DNA of 64,000 nucleotides from Williamsia faeni. GTDB taxonomy: Bacteria > Actinomycetota > Actinomycetes > Mycobacteriales > Mycobacteriaceae. The notes under the pieces are model-generated. The model ran no database searches and was not told the origin of the DNA. It saw nothing but the letters and a program-made list of their open reading frames with translations. Both the position numbers and the translations under genes were made by a program. The stretch spans positions 558,001 to 622,000 of the forward strand of contig QJJF01000002.1 in NCBI GenBank assembly GCA_003202005.1, written 5' to 3'. This document shows, one piece after another, positions 25,008 through 34,606 of this stretch; position 1 is the stretch's first letter, and each line of letters begins with the position of its first letter.

Positions 25008-25175
25008 CTAGATCACCTTCGGCCCCGGCATCGGGGTCGCCGGGTCGGGTCCAGGCGGGCTGGGCACCGGATCGGGTGAGGGGATTGGCGGCTCCGGCTC
25101 CGGTATCGGTGGTGTCGGAGGCTCGGTACCGGGATCGGGCCGGGGTGGATCAGGGGCTGGTATCGGTTGTCCCAC
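25008..25175 (-). CDS. Proline-rich small protein of unknown function
   Basis: This is a putative 55-residue protein, nearly half Pro, with repeated PxPxP and Glu/Asp-Pro units (PIPEPEPPIPSPDPVPSPP) and little else. The GTG at 25175 has a good GAGGAG ribosome site at the right distance (25183-25188 on the plus strand), which favours real translation. The frame is open upstream to 25241. No signal peptide or membrane segment is visible. Only six bases separate its stop from that of the convergent kinase gene. It could be noise in a Pro-rich repeat tract, so confidence is moderate. Confidence 0.5.
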   Translation of the reverse strand: MGQPIPAPDPPRPDPGTEPPTPPIPEPEPPIPSPDPVPSPPGPDPATPMPGPKVI

Positions 25176-25366
25176 AGTCGAACTCCTCACATCAGTCGAC
25201 ACAGCGTGTGCCGTCCGGTTTCGACCGGAGCGCAGGGACAAGATTCTGCATCACATGCACTCCACCTCCACGTTTACCACCGATGCGCCCATCCGACGAG
25301 GAGACGAGAAACGCGCCATCACCGATCCTGTGCGGAGATGACCGATTCGTCCGGTAGACAGGACAC

Positions 25367-25753
25367 ATGGACGTTCTCAGTGGCCGGATCATCCTGCGCC
25401 CGGCCGACCCCGACACAACGCTGGCGTTCTATCGCGATCAACTGGGACTGGCCATCGCCCGGGAGTATCCGGGCGGAACCGTCTTCTTCGGCGGCGGCAC
25501 ACTGATCGAGGTCGCCGCACACCTGGCAGGCGGCGCCGGCCCCAGCACATCAGTGCTGTGGCTTCAGGTGCGCGACCTCGCGGCCACACAGGCCGAGCTG
25601 GAAGGCCGCGGCGTCGAGATCGTCCGTGAGGCCCGGACAGAACCCTGGGGGCTGATCGAGATGCACATCACCGACCCCGACGGCACGTCCATCATCCTGG
25701 TTCAGGTACCCGCAGACCACCCGTTGCGTAAGGATCTGCGAACACCCGACTAA
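25367..25753 (+). CDS. VOC (glyoxalase/bleomycin-resistance) family protein
   Basis: This 128-residue single-domain vicinal-oxygen-chelate protein shows the two beta-alpha-beta-beta-beta modules: LRPADPDTTLAFYRDQLGL in the first and VRDLAATQAELEGRGVEIV through MHITDPDGTSIILVQ in the second. Substrate and metal cannot be told from the sequence. It lies just upstream of malQ on the same strand, with no sign of a functional link. Confidence 0.85.
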   Translation: MDVLSGRIILRPADPDTTLAFYRDQLGLAIAREYPGGTVFFGGGTLIEVAAHLAGGAGPSTSVLWLQVRDLAATQAELEGRGVEIVREARTEPWGLIEMHITDPDGTSIILVQVPADHPLRKDLRTPD

Positions 25754-25805
25754 CCGCGGGTTGCTTGGTCAGCGCGACCTGACCGAACCTGGCAGCATCA
25801 AGATC

Positions 25806-27926
25806 GTGGGCTACGTGGAGCAGCTGAGAGATCTTGCCGAACGCTGTGGCGTCGCCACGGCCTACGAGGGATGGGACAAGGCCAAGCGCGAGGTCTCCGT
25901 CGAGACCCTGCAACACATCCTCGCCGCACTCGGGGTTCCGGCCTCGTCCTCGGAGGAGATCGATCGGGCGCGGACCGATCTCGAATACGGTCCCTGGCGC
26001 CGCACGCTCCCACCGGTCGTCGTGGTGATCGAGGGCGCCAAGGCCACCATCGAAGTCCATGTGCCACACGGCGACGCCGTGCAGTTGTGGGTGATCACCG
26101 AAGACGGTGACCGGATCGATGCCCCTCAGCTCAACATCTGGGTGGATCCCCGGGAGGTCGACGGAGCGCTTGTCGGCCGCGCCACCTTCGCCATTCCGCC
26201 AGGACTACCGACCGGCTGGCACACTGTGCACGCTGCGGTCGGCGACGACCCCGACGGACTCCCGATCGCGCAGTGCACGCTGGCCGTGACACCGGCCCGA
26301 CTGACGACAGCCGACAGGTTCTCCCACGATCAACGGTGGGGCCTTGCGACACAGCTGTATTCGGTGCGGTCACGTCGGTCGTGGGGGATCGGAGACCTGT
26401 CCGACCTCGCCGACATCGCTCATGTCGCGGGTTCGGTCCACGGTGCCGACTACGTGCTCGTCAATCCATTGCACGCCGCCGAGCCGCAGCCGCCGATGGA
26501 GAGATCGCCGTACCTGCCGACCACCAGACGCTTCGTCAATCCCATCTACATACGCGTCGAAGACATCCCCGAAGCCTCCATGCTCACCGATGAGGCCCAT
26601 CACCAGATGCGGGCCCTTGCCGCAAAGCTCGCCAAGCTGAACACGGATCCCCACCGGATTCGGCGCAATTCGGTGTACCGGGCCAAGTTACGGATCCTCG
26701 AGTCCGTCTTCCGGGTCCCGCTGAGCCCACGTCGCCGCGGGAAACTCGACAAATACCTGGCCGAGGAAGGCCACGGCCTCCTCGAGTTCGCGACATGGTG
26801 TGCACTGATCGAGAAATACGGCGCAGCCAGCCCGAAATGGCGAAAGACGTTGCGCGACCCCGAGGGTGTGGCCCATCTGCGGATCAAACTCGCCGATCGG
26901 ATCGCGTTTTACAGCTGGCTGCAATGGATCTGCGACGAACAGTTGGCCACGGCACAGCAGGTTGCACTCGACGCCGGTATGGAGATCGGCATCATCCTCG
27001 ATCTGGCGGTCGGCGTGCAGCAGGGTGGCGCGGATGCCTCGGCTCTCGGTGATGTGTTGACCACCGGTGTCTCTGTGGGTGCACCACCGGATGCCTTCAA
27101 TCAGCAAGGGCAGCTGTGGAATCAGCCGCCGTGGCATCCACGGCGCCTGGCGGAGGAAGGCTACCTTCCGTACCGCGACATGCTCCGGACGATCCTGAGG
27201 CGGGCGGGGGGTGTGCGGATCGATCACATCCTGGGCCTGTTCCGGCTCTGGTGGATCCCGGCCGGCGCATCACCGGCCGCCGGCACCTATGTGCGGTTCG
27301 ATCATGAGGCACTGATCGGAATCCTGGTGCTCGAAGCGCAACGCGCCGGAGCCGTGGTCATCGGCGAAGACCTGGGGGTGTTCGAGCCGATGGTGCAGGA
27401 TTACCTCAGCGATCGGGGCATCCTGGGTACGTCGATCCTGTGGTTCGAACACGGCGACCACGCACCCATTCCGCCGGAGTCATACCGGCGTTTGTGTCTG
27501 ACGTCGGTAAACACCCATGACCTGCCACCGACCGCGGGATACCTGGCAGGAGAACACATTCGGCTACGCGCGGAACTCGGACTGCTCGAACAGGACGAAG
27601 AGACCGAACGCGCGGTCGACGCCCGCGATCGGGACGCCATCATCCAGATGGCCCGCGACCGGGGTCTGATCACGGACGACGCCGACACCGAGGCCGTGGT
27701 CGACGGACTGCACGCTTTGATCGCGCGCAGCCCGTCCGTGCTCCTCGGTGTCGCACTGGTCGATGCGGTGGGTGAACGCCGGATCCAGAATCAACCGGGA
27801 ACCGACGAAAGTCAGTACTCCAACTGGTCGATCCCGCTGGCCGATGGTGACGAGAATCCGGTCCTGGTGGAGGATCTCGCCGACCACAAGCGTTTTGCCC
27901 GGCTGGTGCGCGCGCTCCGACGATGA
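25806..27926 (+). CDS. malQ: 4-alpha-glucanotransferase (amylomaltase)
   Basis: This GH77 enzyme of about 706 residues disproportionates maltodextrins and serves glycogen/trehalose-linked glucan metabolism. It has the N-terminal extension typical of actinobacterial MalQ (about 160 residues). Catalytic residues are visible: nucleophile Asp in VRIDHILGLFRLWW, acid/base Glu in VIGEDLGVFEP and the third Asp in SVNTHDLPPTAGY. GTG 25806 (MGYVEQLRDLAERCGV) is preferred over the TTG at 25761, although neither has a strong ribosome site. It ends 15 bases before a convergent hydrolase gene. Confidence 0.93.
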   Translation: MGYVEQLRDLAERCGVATAYEGWDKAKREVSVETLQHILAALGVPASSSEEIDRARTDLEYGPWRRTLPPVVVVIEGAKATIEVHVPHGDAVQLWVITEDGDRIDAPQLNIWVDPREVDGALVGRATFAIPPGLPTGWHTVHAAVGDDPDGLPIAQCTLAVTPARLTTADRFSHDQRWGLATQLYSVRSRRSWGIGDLSDLADIAHVAGSVHGADYVLVNPLHAAEPQPPMERSPYLPTTRRFVNPIYIRVEDIPEASMLTDEAHHQMRALAAKLAKLNTDPHRIRRNSVYRAKLRILESVFRVPLSPRRRGKLDKYLAEEGHGLLEFATWCALIEKYGAASPKWRKTLRDPEGVAHLRIKLADRIAFYSWLQWICDEQLATAQQVALDAGMEIGIILDLAVGVQQGGADASALGDVLTTGVSVGAPPDAFNQQGQLWNQPPWHPRRLAEEGYLPYRDMLRTILRRAGGVRIDHILGLFRLWWIPAGASPAAGTYVRFDHEALIGILVLEAQRAGAVVIGEDLGVFEPMVQDYLSDRGILGTSILWFEHGDHAPIPPESYRRLCLTSVNTHDLPPTAGYLAGEHIRLRAELGLLEQDEETERAVDARDRDAIIQMARDRGLITDDADTEAVVDGLHALIARSPSVLLGVALVDAVGERRIQNQPGTDESQYSNWSIPLADGDENPVLVEDLADHKRFARLVRALRR

Positions 27927-27941
27927 TCCACCGGCCGCTCG

Positions 27942-28775
27942 TTACCCGGCGGGTGCCGGCGGAGCCGCGTTCTTGAGTGCCCATTCGAGTGCGTAGTCGG
28001 CAACCGCCTCCCAGCCCGGCTCGCCACACGTCCAGTGCGAACGACCCTCGAACTCGTAGAAGTCGGTCAGTGCCGATGATTTGTGATAGTGCTTTGCGTT
28101 GGATTTGTTCACCGACGGAGGCATGATGTGGTCGGCGCCGCCCGCGATGAACAGCAACGGTGCGCGATTGTCCTTGCTGTAGTCGACCCAGGTCTCCTGG
28201 TGTCCCGGTTTGAAGTTGGCGATGAGGCCGTATGCCCAGATCCAATTGCCGGGCGCACCAATGTGATAGCGGTCGTATACCTTCTGCGACTCCTCCTCCG
28301 ACAGGGTGTTGGTGAAGGCATAATGAAACTCTTTCGGCGTGAATCCGGCTGCCTTGTGACGATTCGCAGGGTTCTTCAGGACCGGGAACAGGGACTTGAT
28401 CTGCGACGGCGGGTTCACCCGAACACCTTCGGTCGGTGCGGAATCCACCACCACCGCTGCGGACCCCAAGCCGCGGGCCACCAGCAATTGGGTGAGCGTT
28501 CCGCCGAACGAGTGACCGATGAGGATCGGCGGTGTGGCAACCGATTCGATCACCGACGCAAGGTGATCCACGGTTTCGGGGACAGTGAGCTTGGCGATGA
28601 CGTCGGGATTCTCACGCAATGCCTCCACTTCGATCTCGAATCCCGGATAGGCCGGCGTCAGCACCTTGTAGCCCTGGGCCTCGTAATGTGCCACCCAGCC
28701 TTCCCAACTACGTGGGGTCATCCAGAGTCCATGGATCAAAACGATCGTGTCCGGGGTTGCTGCAGAACTGGTCAT
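27942..28775 (-). CDS. Alpha/beta hydrolase
   Basis: This 277-residue alpha/beta-hydrolase-fold enzyme carries the oxyanion region LIHGLWMTPRSWEGW and the nucleophile elbow GHSFGG (Ser about residue 107). The acidic residue is probably in GGADHIMP and the catalytic His in EGRSHWTCG. ATG 28775 follows GAAAGGA; the upstream Met at 28793 is less likely. It is clearly a paralogue of the gene at 34607-35416, with shared blocks such as HGLW, PVLxNPANxxK and KxFHYxFxNTLxEE. The substrate is unknown. Confidence 0.85.
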   Translation of the reverse strand: MTSSAATPDTIVLIHGLWMTPRSWEGWVAHYEAQGYKVLTPAYPGFEIEVEALRENPDVIAKLTVPETVDHLASVIESVATPPILIGHSFGGTLTQLLVARGLGSAAVVVDSAPTEGVRVNPPSQIKSLFPVLKNPANRHKAAGFTPKEFHYAFTNTLSEEESQKVYDRYHIGAPGNWIWAYGLIANFKPGHQETWVDYSKDNRAPLLFIAGGADHIMPPSVNKSNAKHYHKSSALTDFYEFEGRSHWTCGEPGWEAVADYALEWALKNAAPPAPAG

Positions 28776-28948
28776 GGAGTGGTCCTTTCTCACAGATGCA
28801 GAGCATGGCGTCGAGGCGGGCGTGGTACCCGAATTGAGAAGTTACTGGCTGGGACCACCCGAGAACCGGGCTAAGTGTGCACAGTTCTGTTCTGAAAGCG
28901 CATCTGAATACGGGCCTGTTCGGTCGATGCCGGCGCTACTCTCACCTC

Positions 28949-29759
28949 ATGCATTGTGTGGTCATCGGTGGGGGACTGTCCGGATAGGCATCGGCGATAT
29001 GGCTTTCGGAAGCGGGGCATCGCGTCACCCTGCTGGAGCGACGGGGGTCGCTGGGTGGTCGCACGATCGCGATACCGTTGGACATCGTCGACGATGTGCC
29101 GGACAACGGGCAGCACGTCTTTGCCAGTGGGTACGTGCATCTCATGCGCTACCTCGACAGTGTCGGCACTCGCGAAAGTGTCTGCTTCCCAGGGCATATG
29201 ACAGTCCGGATGCCCGGTGGTGGCACCCGGCGTTCGGCCTTTGGTGGGGTTTCCGGCCTGCGCGGCGCAATCGGCGACCTTCCGGGCGTCACCGGTGTGG
29301 ACCGGCTCCGGACGGCTCGCGCTCAAGTGACCCTCATACGGCAGGCGCTGAAGCAACCCGCATGGCTCGACGACATCACCGCCGACGAGTGGTTCCGGCG
29401 GATCGGGATGCCGCAATCTGCCCGGGACGCACTGTGGGACGGGATCGTGATCGGGCTGACCGGCGACAAGCCGGACATCTCGTCGGCCAAAGTGCCTGCC
29501 GACCTGCTGGTGACCGGAATCCGCCTTGCGCGCCGGACAAAGACACCGATCTCGATCGGATACCCGACCGTCGACCTCGACACACTGTTCATTGATCCGG
29601 TCGTCCGGGATCCGCCCCGACCAGCGGACAGCCGTTGCTGGGTTGGCCTTGGCCGGAGACTGGACGCGCACCGACTGGACCACCACGATGGAAGGCGCCT
29701 GCCAGAGCGCCTCCCGTGCCGTCGACGTCATCCTGGACTACGCAAACCAGCCACGCTGA
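28949..29759 (+). pseudogene. Decayed HpnE-like FAD-dependent desaturase/dehydroxylase gene
   Basis: ATG 28949 opens a perfect flavoprotein start (VVIGGGLSG), but codon 13 is TAG at 28985-28987. The frame then continues through LERRGSLGGRT and NGQHVFASGYVHLMRYL to about base 29600. Near there the reading shifts frame, and the C-terminal signature LAGDWTRTDWTTTMEGACQSA appears, ending at 29759. The reconstructed product is only about 270 residues, versus about 420-470 for squalene-associated FAD desaturases, so an internal deletion is also likely. No other hopanoid or carotenoid gene lies in the window. It is almost certainly non-functional. Confidence 0.8.
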
Positions 29760-29831
29760 ACTCGTCGGTGGGGTGGGCGATGGCGGATAGCGTCATCGGT
29801 CCTGACGGCGACGGGACTGCTCAGGTCACTG

Positions 29832-30752
29832 CTATCTGGACAGCGATTGGTTCCGGCGGCGCCATCCGGAGGGCGTGACGCCGTATGTCGCCCGGAATCT
29901 CTGGGTGAAGTGAGTGGGATGGGTGAATCCATGCTTCTGGGCGATGGCTGCGATGCTCAGGTGCTGGTGAGTCAGCAATGAGATGCGGGCTTGCCCGAGA
30001 CGCCTCGACGCGATGTGGCCGGTGAGACTGCCGCTTTTCGCGGGCCAGATCTTGTAGAGCTGGCGGACGGAAATGTTGTGGGCGGCGGCGATGGTGTCGG
30101 CGCCGAGATCCTTGTGATCGATGTTCTCGTCGATGTAGCGCTCGATCCGGGTGATCAGATCGTTGGCTGCGCCGACAGCTCGGGCATCGTCCGCCGAGCT
30201 GATCAGCAGCGATCGCACGACACCGATCGTGCTCGCGCTCAGGTCGGCGAGCATCTGTGGGCTGGTGGCAGCGAGGACTCCGAGCTGTTGGAGATGTTGC
30301 AGCGCAAGGGGATACATCGGCAGTCCCGGATGCAGATGCTCGAGTCCCCGGCGCACGGTCTCGATGGCAAGAGTCAGTCGGGCGTGGGTGATGTGGACGG
30401 CAACCGCGGATCCGTCCCCGTGTCCCCGGAAGTCGAAGGCGGACGACTGGTCGAGGCCGACAAGGGTGGGGCCATCGGCCCGCTGAATCGCGGGTTGCCC
30501 GTGTCGGAGTAGTGCCCAGTCACCGGGATCGACGACCGCCATGGTGAGCAACCGGGTGGATGGGTCGGTGCGCCGGTTACGCGGGCACGACACCGCCAGC
30601 CCTTGATATCGAAAACTCATCAGCCAGGAACCGTCGCCCAGGACCCACTCGTCGACGGACGTCCTGCCACGACCATAATGCGATTCCGACATCACCAGGT
30701 GAGGATCGACGCCGCGATAGGGCGCATTCGACGGTTCGACGAACGTTGTCAT
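29832..30752 (-). CDS. AraC family transcriptional regulator
   Basis: This 306-residue regulator has an N-terminal ligand/dimerisation region related to AraC_binding_2 and a C-terminal AraC-type double HTH. The second HTH reads LSIAAIAQKHGFTHPTHFTQRFRATYGVTPSGWR. ATG 30752 overlaps the stop of the upstream AraC gene (ATGA), so the two are translationally coupled. The frame stays open to 30857, but only inside the neighbour. The two proteins share layout yet are clearly diverged. The likely targets are the surrounding hydrolase and dehydrogenase genes. Confidence 0.88.
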   Translation of the reverse strand: MTTFVEPSNAPYRGVDPHLVMSESHYGRGRTSVDEWVLGDGSWLMSFRYQGLAVSCPRNRRTDPSTRLLTMAVVDPGDWALLRHGQPAIQRADGPTLVGLDQSSAFDFRGHGDGSAVAVHITHARLTLAIETVRRGLEHLHPGLPMYPLALQHLQQLGVLAATSPQMLADLSASTIGVVRSLLISSADDARAVGAANDLITRIERYIDENIDHKDLGADTIAAAHNISVRQLYKIWPAKSGSLTGHIASRRLGQARISLLTHQHLSIAAIAQKHGFTHPTHFTQRFRATYGVTPSGWRRRNQSLSR

Positions 30753-31711
30753 CGGGCTCTGTCCTCGTAGGCTGCGAAGTCCCGCCAAGCGCGTGGAGTG
30801 ACGCCGAACATTTCGCGGAAGCGGCGCGTGAAGTAGGAAGGATTGCTGAAACCCCATCGCCGGGCAATGGTCGCGACAGAGACATCCTGGGTCTCGGGGC
30901 GTGCGAGTTCATCGCGGCTGCCCTCGAGGCGTCTGGTGATGATCCACTGCTCGAGGCTGAAGTCGGCATCTTCGCAGAGCCGGAACAGTTTTCGGGTGGA
31001 GATGTCGTGGGCCCGCGCAATCTTGTCCGGCGACAGCGACGTGTCCGACAGGTGCTGCCGGATGTAGCCGCGTATTCGTGGAAGAAGTACCTCGGCCATC
31101 ATCCCGCGGGCGTAATCCGCGTTGTAGGCCGATGCGAGCATGGCCCGGGCGAGGTTGATCGTTGCTTCGTCGACGTCGTGCGCCGCCGGCGTGGCGGTGA
31201 GTGCGTCGCCGGCAGCGGAGAGGTCCGCGATATGCGAACTGAACAATGAGTACAGCGGGCTCGCCGTTAGCCGGGACGCCGCCGACACGACCACTTCGTG
31301 AGCGAGCGCGAGTTCCGCAATGGGAACGTAGAGGGCCTGCGAAGCACCCGGGCCGTCCCAGCCGAACGAATAGGGCGCGTTCATGTCAATCAGCATCAAC
31401 TCACCTGGATGTACTTGACGCTGGGCTTCGAACTGCTCGTGCCGTCCGATGCTCCGTCGCTGACGCGCCAACGCGAGCACGTCGGAGGGGCTGGTCCGAA
31501 TCTGCTTTGGATTGCGGCTCAGGGTGATTCCGGTGATGTGCGCCTGGAAGATACTGGTCCGACCGATCACGGCGGCCTCCAGCACTGCATCAGCCGCTGC
31601 CGGATCTCCGATCGCGACGTCCTGAGGCCAACTCTGATCCTGGAAGACCGACTTCAGTGCATCCGCTCGCTCGTGCGCGGGGATCTGGGACGAGTGGTAC
31701 ATGACCGGCAC
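30749..31711 (-). CDS. AraC family transcriptional regulator
   Basis: This 320-residue regulator has an N-terminal sensing domain (ALARQRRSIGRHEQFEAQRQ, LIDMNAPYSFGWDG) and a C-terminal AraC HTH pair, the second reading VSVATIARRWGFSNPSYFTRRFREMFGVTPRAW. It starts with GTG 31711 or ATG 31702. It is the first gene of a two-regulator unit. Upstream there are two 14-base direct repeats (31770-31783 and 31790-31803), spaced two helical turns apart as expected for AraC half-sites. Confidence 0.88.
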   Translation of the reverse strand: MPVMYHSSQIPAHERADALKSVFQDQSWPQDVAIGDPAAADAVLEAAVIGRTSIFQAHITGITLSRNPKQIRTSPSDVLALARQRRSIGRHEQFEAQRQVHPGELMLIDMNAPYSFGWDGPGASQALYVPIAELALAHEVVVSAASRLTASPLYSLFSSHIADLSAAGDALTATPAAHDVDEATINLARAMLASAYNADYARGMMAEVLLPRIRGYIRQHLSDTSLSPDKIARAHDISTRKLFRLCEDADFSLEQWIITRRLEGSRDELARPETQDVSVATIARRWGFSNPSYFTRRFREMFGVTPRAWRDFAAYEDRAR

Positions 31712-31769
31712 GCATCACCTCGTTTGCTCGACACTGTCGAAGTTCACAGCCACCACCTCGGAGAACCGA

Positions 31770-31803
31770 CGATTGGAATTACCGTACGCCGATTGGGATC
31801 ACC
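31770..31803. promoter_or_regulatory. Direct-repeat operator candidate for AraC-type regulator
   Basis: CGATTGGAATTACC at 31770-31783 and CGATTGGGATCACC at 31790-31803 match at 12 of 14 positions with a 20-base period. They lie 60-90 bases upstream of the first AraC gene and could be autoregulatory half-sites. Confidence 0.45.
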
Positions 31804-31882
31804 CCGCGCTATGAGTTGCCCTAGCCAGCCCAGATGTCCGCTTTGTCGATTATCCGGCTGGGATTGCCGTCGCCGCACACGG

Positions 31883-32719
31883 TCAGGGAGCGGCATAGGA
31901 CTCCAGAAATGCCAGCAGGTCGTCGTTCAGCTTTGTTTTGTGAGTGTCAGTAATTCCATGTGGCGCACCGGCATACACCTTGAGTTCGGCACCCTTGATT
32001 CGTTCGGCCGACGCCTTGCCGCCGACCTCGAACGGCACCACCTGGTCGTCATCTCCGTGGATGACCAGGGTCGGTACGTCGAAGGTGTCGAGGTCTTCCC
32101 GGAAATCGGTGGCCGAGAATGCGGCGATGCTCTCGTAGGCGTTTCGGGCACCGGCCTGCAGGCCCTGTCGCCAGAAGGCATCACGCATGCCCTGCGACGG
32201 GTCCTGGCCCGGACGGTTGTTCCCGAAGAACGGGCCGTCGGCGAGATCTCGGTATGTCTGCGAGCGATCGGCCAGCGAACCCGCCCGGATCCCGTCGAAC
32301 ACCTCGATGGGCACACCACCGGGATTGTCGTCGGTCTTCAGCATCAATGGCGGTACCGCCGACACCAGCACGATTTGGGCGATTCTGCTCGTTCCGCGAC
32401 GGCCGACGTAGCGGGACACCTCGCCGCCACCGGTGGAGAAACCTATCAACGTGATCTGCTGGAGGTCGAGGTACTCGATGAGGCCGGCGAGATCGTCTGC
32501 GTATGTGTTCATGTCGTTGCCATCCCACGACTGCGTGGAACGGCCGTGTCCACGGCGGTCATGGGCGATGACGCGGTAGCCGTTGGACGCCAGGAACAAC
32601 TGCTGGGCCTCCCAGCTGTCCGAACTCAGCGGCCATCCGTGGCTGAGGATCACCGGGCGGCCGGTGCCCCAGTCCTTGTAGTAGATCTCCGTGCCATCGA
32701 GAGCGGTGTAAATCGGCAT
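31883..32719 (-). CDS. Alpha/beta hydrolase, non-haem haloperoxidase family
   Basis: This 278-residue alpha/beta hydrolase closely resembles cofactor-free chloroperoxidases/arylesterases. It contains [25 protein letters not shown], the nucleophile elbow [15 protein letters not shown] (Ser about residue 98), [12 protein letters not shown] (acid) and [10 protein letters not shown] (His). ATG 32719 follows GAGGACTGATC; the frame extends upstream to 32929 but without family similarity. The gene is divergent from a secreted hydrolase gene and downstream of the AraC pair on the same strand orientation. Confidence 0.92.
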   Translation of the reverse strand: MPIYTALDGTEIYYKDWGTGRPVILSHGWPLSSDSWEAQQLFLASNGYRVIAHDRRGHGRSTQSWDGNDMNTYADDLAGLIEYLDLQQITLIGFSTGGGEVSRYVGRRGTSRIAQIVLVSAVPPLMLKTDDNPGGVPIEVFDGIRAGSLADRSQTYRDLADGPFFGNNRPGQDPSQGMRDAFWRQGLQAGARNAYESIAAFSATDFREDLDTFDVPTLVIHGDDDQVVPFEVGGKASAERIKGAELKVYAGAPHGITDTHKTKLNDDLLAFLESYAAP

Positions 32720-32955
32720 GATCAGTCCTCCGCGGTAGGCGAACGTCGATGAAAGATGTCCTGTCGGAGAACAACATATGGTGCCGGCGATGCGTAGGAC
32801 TGAAGGAATGTGCACGGTTATGTACTCAGCGAGCACGTGGTCACATCGTGCGGCGAGTGCGCTGTGAGAACAGGGGAGTGCACTCACATTCAGATCTCCC
32901 GGGCCGATCACCACTACGTTTGACTGCAACCGAATCTCGATGAGAGGGATCGATC

Positions 32956-33813
32956 ATGGAATCCACCAGTGCCCAGATGAGTCCGACACGGCAGTCGCTG
33001 CGTATTCGCGTGGCGGCGATGGTCGCCCTGTTCGTTGCGGCCTTCTGCCTGTCGGCCGTTCCCGCGAATGCCCATCAGACCGTCGTCAAACCGACGATTG
33101 TCCTGGTTCACGGTGCCTTCGCCGACTCCTCCGGCTGGCGTGACGTCGCCGCGTCGCTGACTGCCGAAGGCTATCCCGTTCAGACCTTTGACAATCCTCT
33201 GCGGGGCCCGGCCAACGATTCGGCCCAACTCGAGAAGCAACTTGCCACCATCAGCGGCCCGATCGTGCTCGTCGGACATTCCTACGGTGGCGTTGTGATC
33301 ACCAACACCCATGATTCGGACGTGGTCGCCAACGTGTACATCGCCGCGTTTGCGCCCGCTCGCGGGGAGTTCGTCCAAGGTCTCCTGAACCCGCTGATCT
33401 ATCCCGGTAGCCGACTGCTTCCGCCGGCCCTGGAACTCAAGGTTGTCGAAGGAGATCCGACCGGGCTCGGGGGTTACAACGTCGATGGCTACATCGCAGA
33501 GCCGTACTTCCACGAGACCTTCGTACAAGATGTCGACGACGCCACCGCGGCCGATATGTTCGCGCATCAGAAGTCCGCTGCCCTCGTGGCCAACCTCGAA
33601 CCGTCCGGCGACCCGTCGTGGGCGAAGGTCCCCAGCTGGTATCTCGTGTCCCGGCAGGATCGAGTGATTCCGCCGGCGTTGCAGCGCTTCATGGCGTCAC
33701 GCGCAGCGGCAGGCCATACCACCGAGGTCGACGCCTCGCACGCCTCACTGGTGTCCAGGCCCGGCGAAGTCACGACGACGATCCTGGCTGCCGCCACCGC
33801 AACGCAGGGGTGA
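32956..33813 (+). CDS. Secreted alpha/beta hydrolase
   Basis: This 285-residue alpha/beta hydrolase has an N-terminal signal peptide: basic residues, then VAAMVALFVAAFCLSA and a probable cleavage after PANA near residue 39. The fold motifs are IVLVHGAFADSSGWRDV, the nucleophile elbow GHSYGGVVI, an acidic residue in SRQDRVIPP and His in VDASHASLVSRP. It resembles esterase/salicylate-esterase-like EstC-type proteins. Divergent from the haloperoxidase-like gene across 236 bases; the gap has the palindrome GAGTGCACTC at 32876-32885. The substrate is unknown. Confidence 0.87.
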   Translation: MESTSAQMSPTRQSLRIRVAAMVALFVAAFCLSAVPANAHQTVVKPTIVLVHGAFADSSGWRDVAASLTAEGYPVQTFDNPLRGPANDSAQLEKQLATISGPIVLVGHSYGGVVITNTHDSDVVANVYIAAFAPARGEFVQGLLNPLIYPGSRLLPPALELKVVEGDPTGLGGYNVDGYIAEPYFHETFVQDVDDATAADMFAHQKSAALVANLEPSGDPSWAKVPSWYLVSRQDRVIPPALQRFMASRAAAGHTTEVDASHASLVSRPGEVTTTILAAATATQG

Positions 33814-33816
33814 CGG

Positions 33817-34563
33817 CTAGAGGATGCTCCGACCGCCGTCGACGTGGATGAGCTGTCCGTGAACCATAGCTGCGTCGTCGCCCGCCAGGAACGCAACCAC
33901 CGCTGCGACTTCGTCCGGTGTTGCGGGACGACCCAGGGGCGATCTGGCGGCGAGCTTGTCGAGTAGAGGTCCCATGACGCGTTCGGTTGCTTCTGTTCGG
34001 GTCGGGCCGGGCGCAACCGTATTGACGCGTACTCCGCCCGGGCCGAACTCGACCGCCCAGTCCCTGGTCAGCTGGTTGAGCGCCGCTTTGCTCGATCCGT
34101 AGATGGCGGTCGACGAACTTCCAAAGCTTGCGACCATCGTGCTCACGTTGATGACGACGCCGGACCCGCGCTCGATCATCGTCGGAACGATCTGGCCGAC
34201 AAGGAAGTACGGCGCCTTGACGTTGAGAGCGTAGAGCGCGTCGAAGTCGTTCTCAGTGCCCTCCGCCGTCGATCCGGAGACCGCGATCCCGGCGTTGTTG
34301 ACGAGGATGTCGACCTGCCCTTTGACCGCCAGTGAGTCGGTCGCCAGCGCGATGGCCGATTCGGCGTCGGCCAGATCCGCGCCGATGAACACGGCTTGCC
34401 CACCATTGGCCGTGATCGCCTCGACGACCGAGTCCCCGCGTTCAGGGTCCCGGCCCGAGACGATCACGAAGGCGCCATCACCCGCCAGCCTCGCAGCTGT
34501 GGCCCGTCCGATTCCACTCGTCGAGCCTGTGACAAGGGCAACTCGCCCGGTGAGGTCCGGCAT
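33817..34563 (-). CDS. Short-chain dehydrogenase/reductase
   Basis: This 248-residue classical SDR has the cofactor motif TGSTSGIG, the structural NNAG in LVNNAGIAVSG and the catalytic Tyr-Lys pair in YGSSKAAL. The C-terminal HGQLIHVDGG is typical. ATG 34563 (MPDLTGRVALVTG) is the natural start; the longer frame to 34626 runs into the next gene. It stops only three bases from the convergent hydrolase gene. It probably forms a minus-strand unit with the hydrolase and SDR genes upstream. Confidence 0.92.
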   Translation of the reverse strand: MPDLTGRVALVTGSTSGIGRATAARLAGDGAFVIVSGRDPERGDSVVEAITANGGQAVFIGADLADAESAIALATDSLAVKGQVDILVNNAGIAVSGSTAEGTENDFDALYALNVKAPYFLVGQIVPTMIERGSGVVINVSTMVASFGSSSTAIYGSSKAALNQLTRDWAVEFGPGGVRVNTVAPGPTRTEATERVMGPLLDKLAARSPLGRPATPDEVAAVVAFLAGDDAAMVHGQLIHVDGGRSIL

Positions 34564-34606
34564 CTCGCACTCCCAATCCTGGAAAGCGCCAATGGTAGCG
34601 AGAGAC

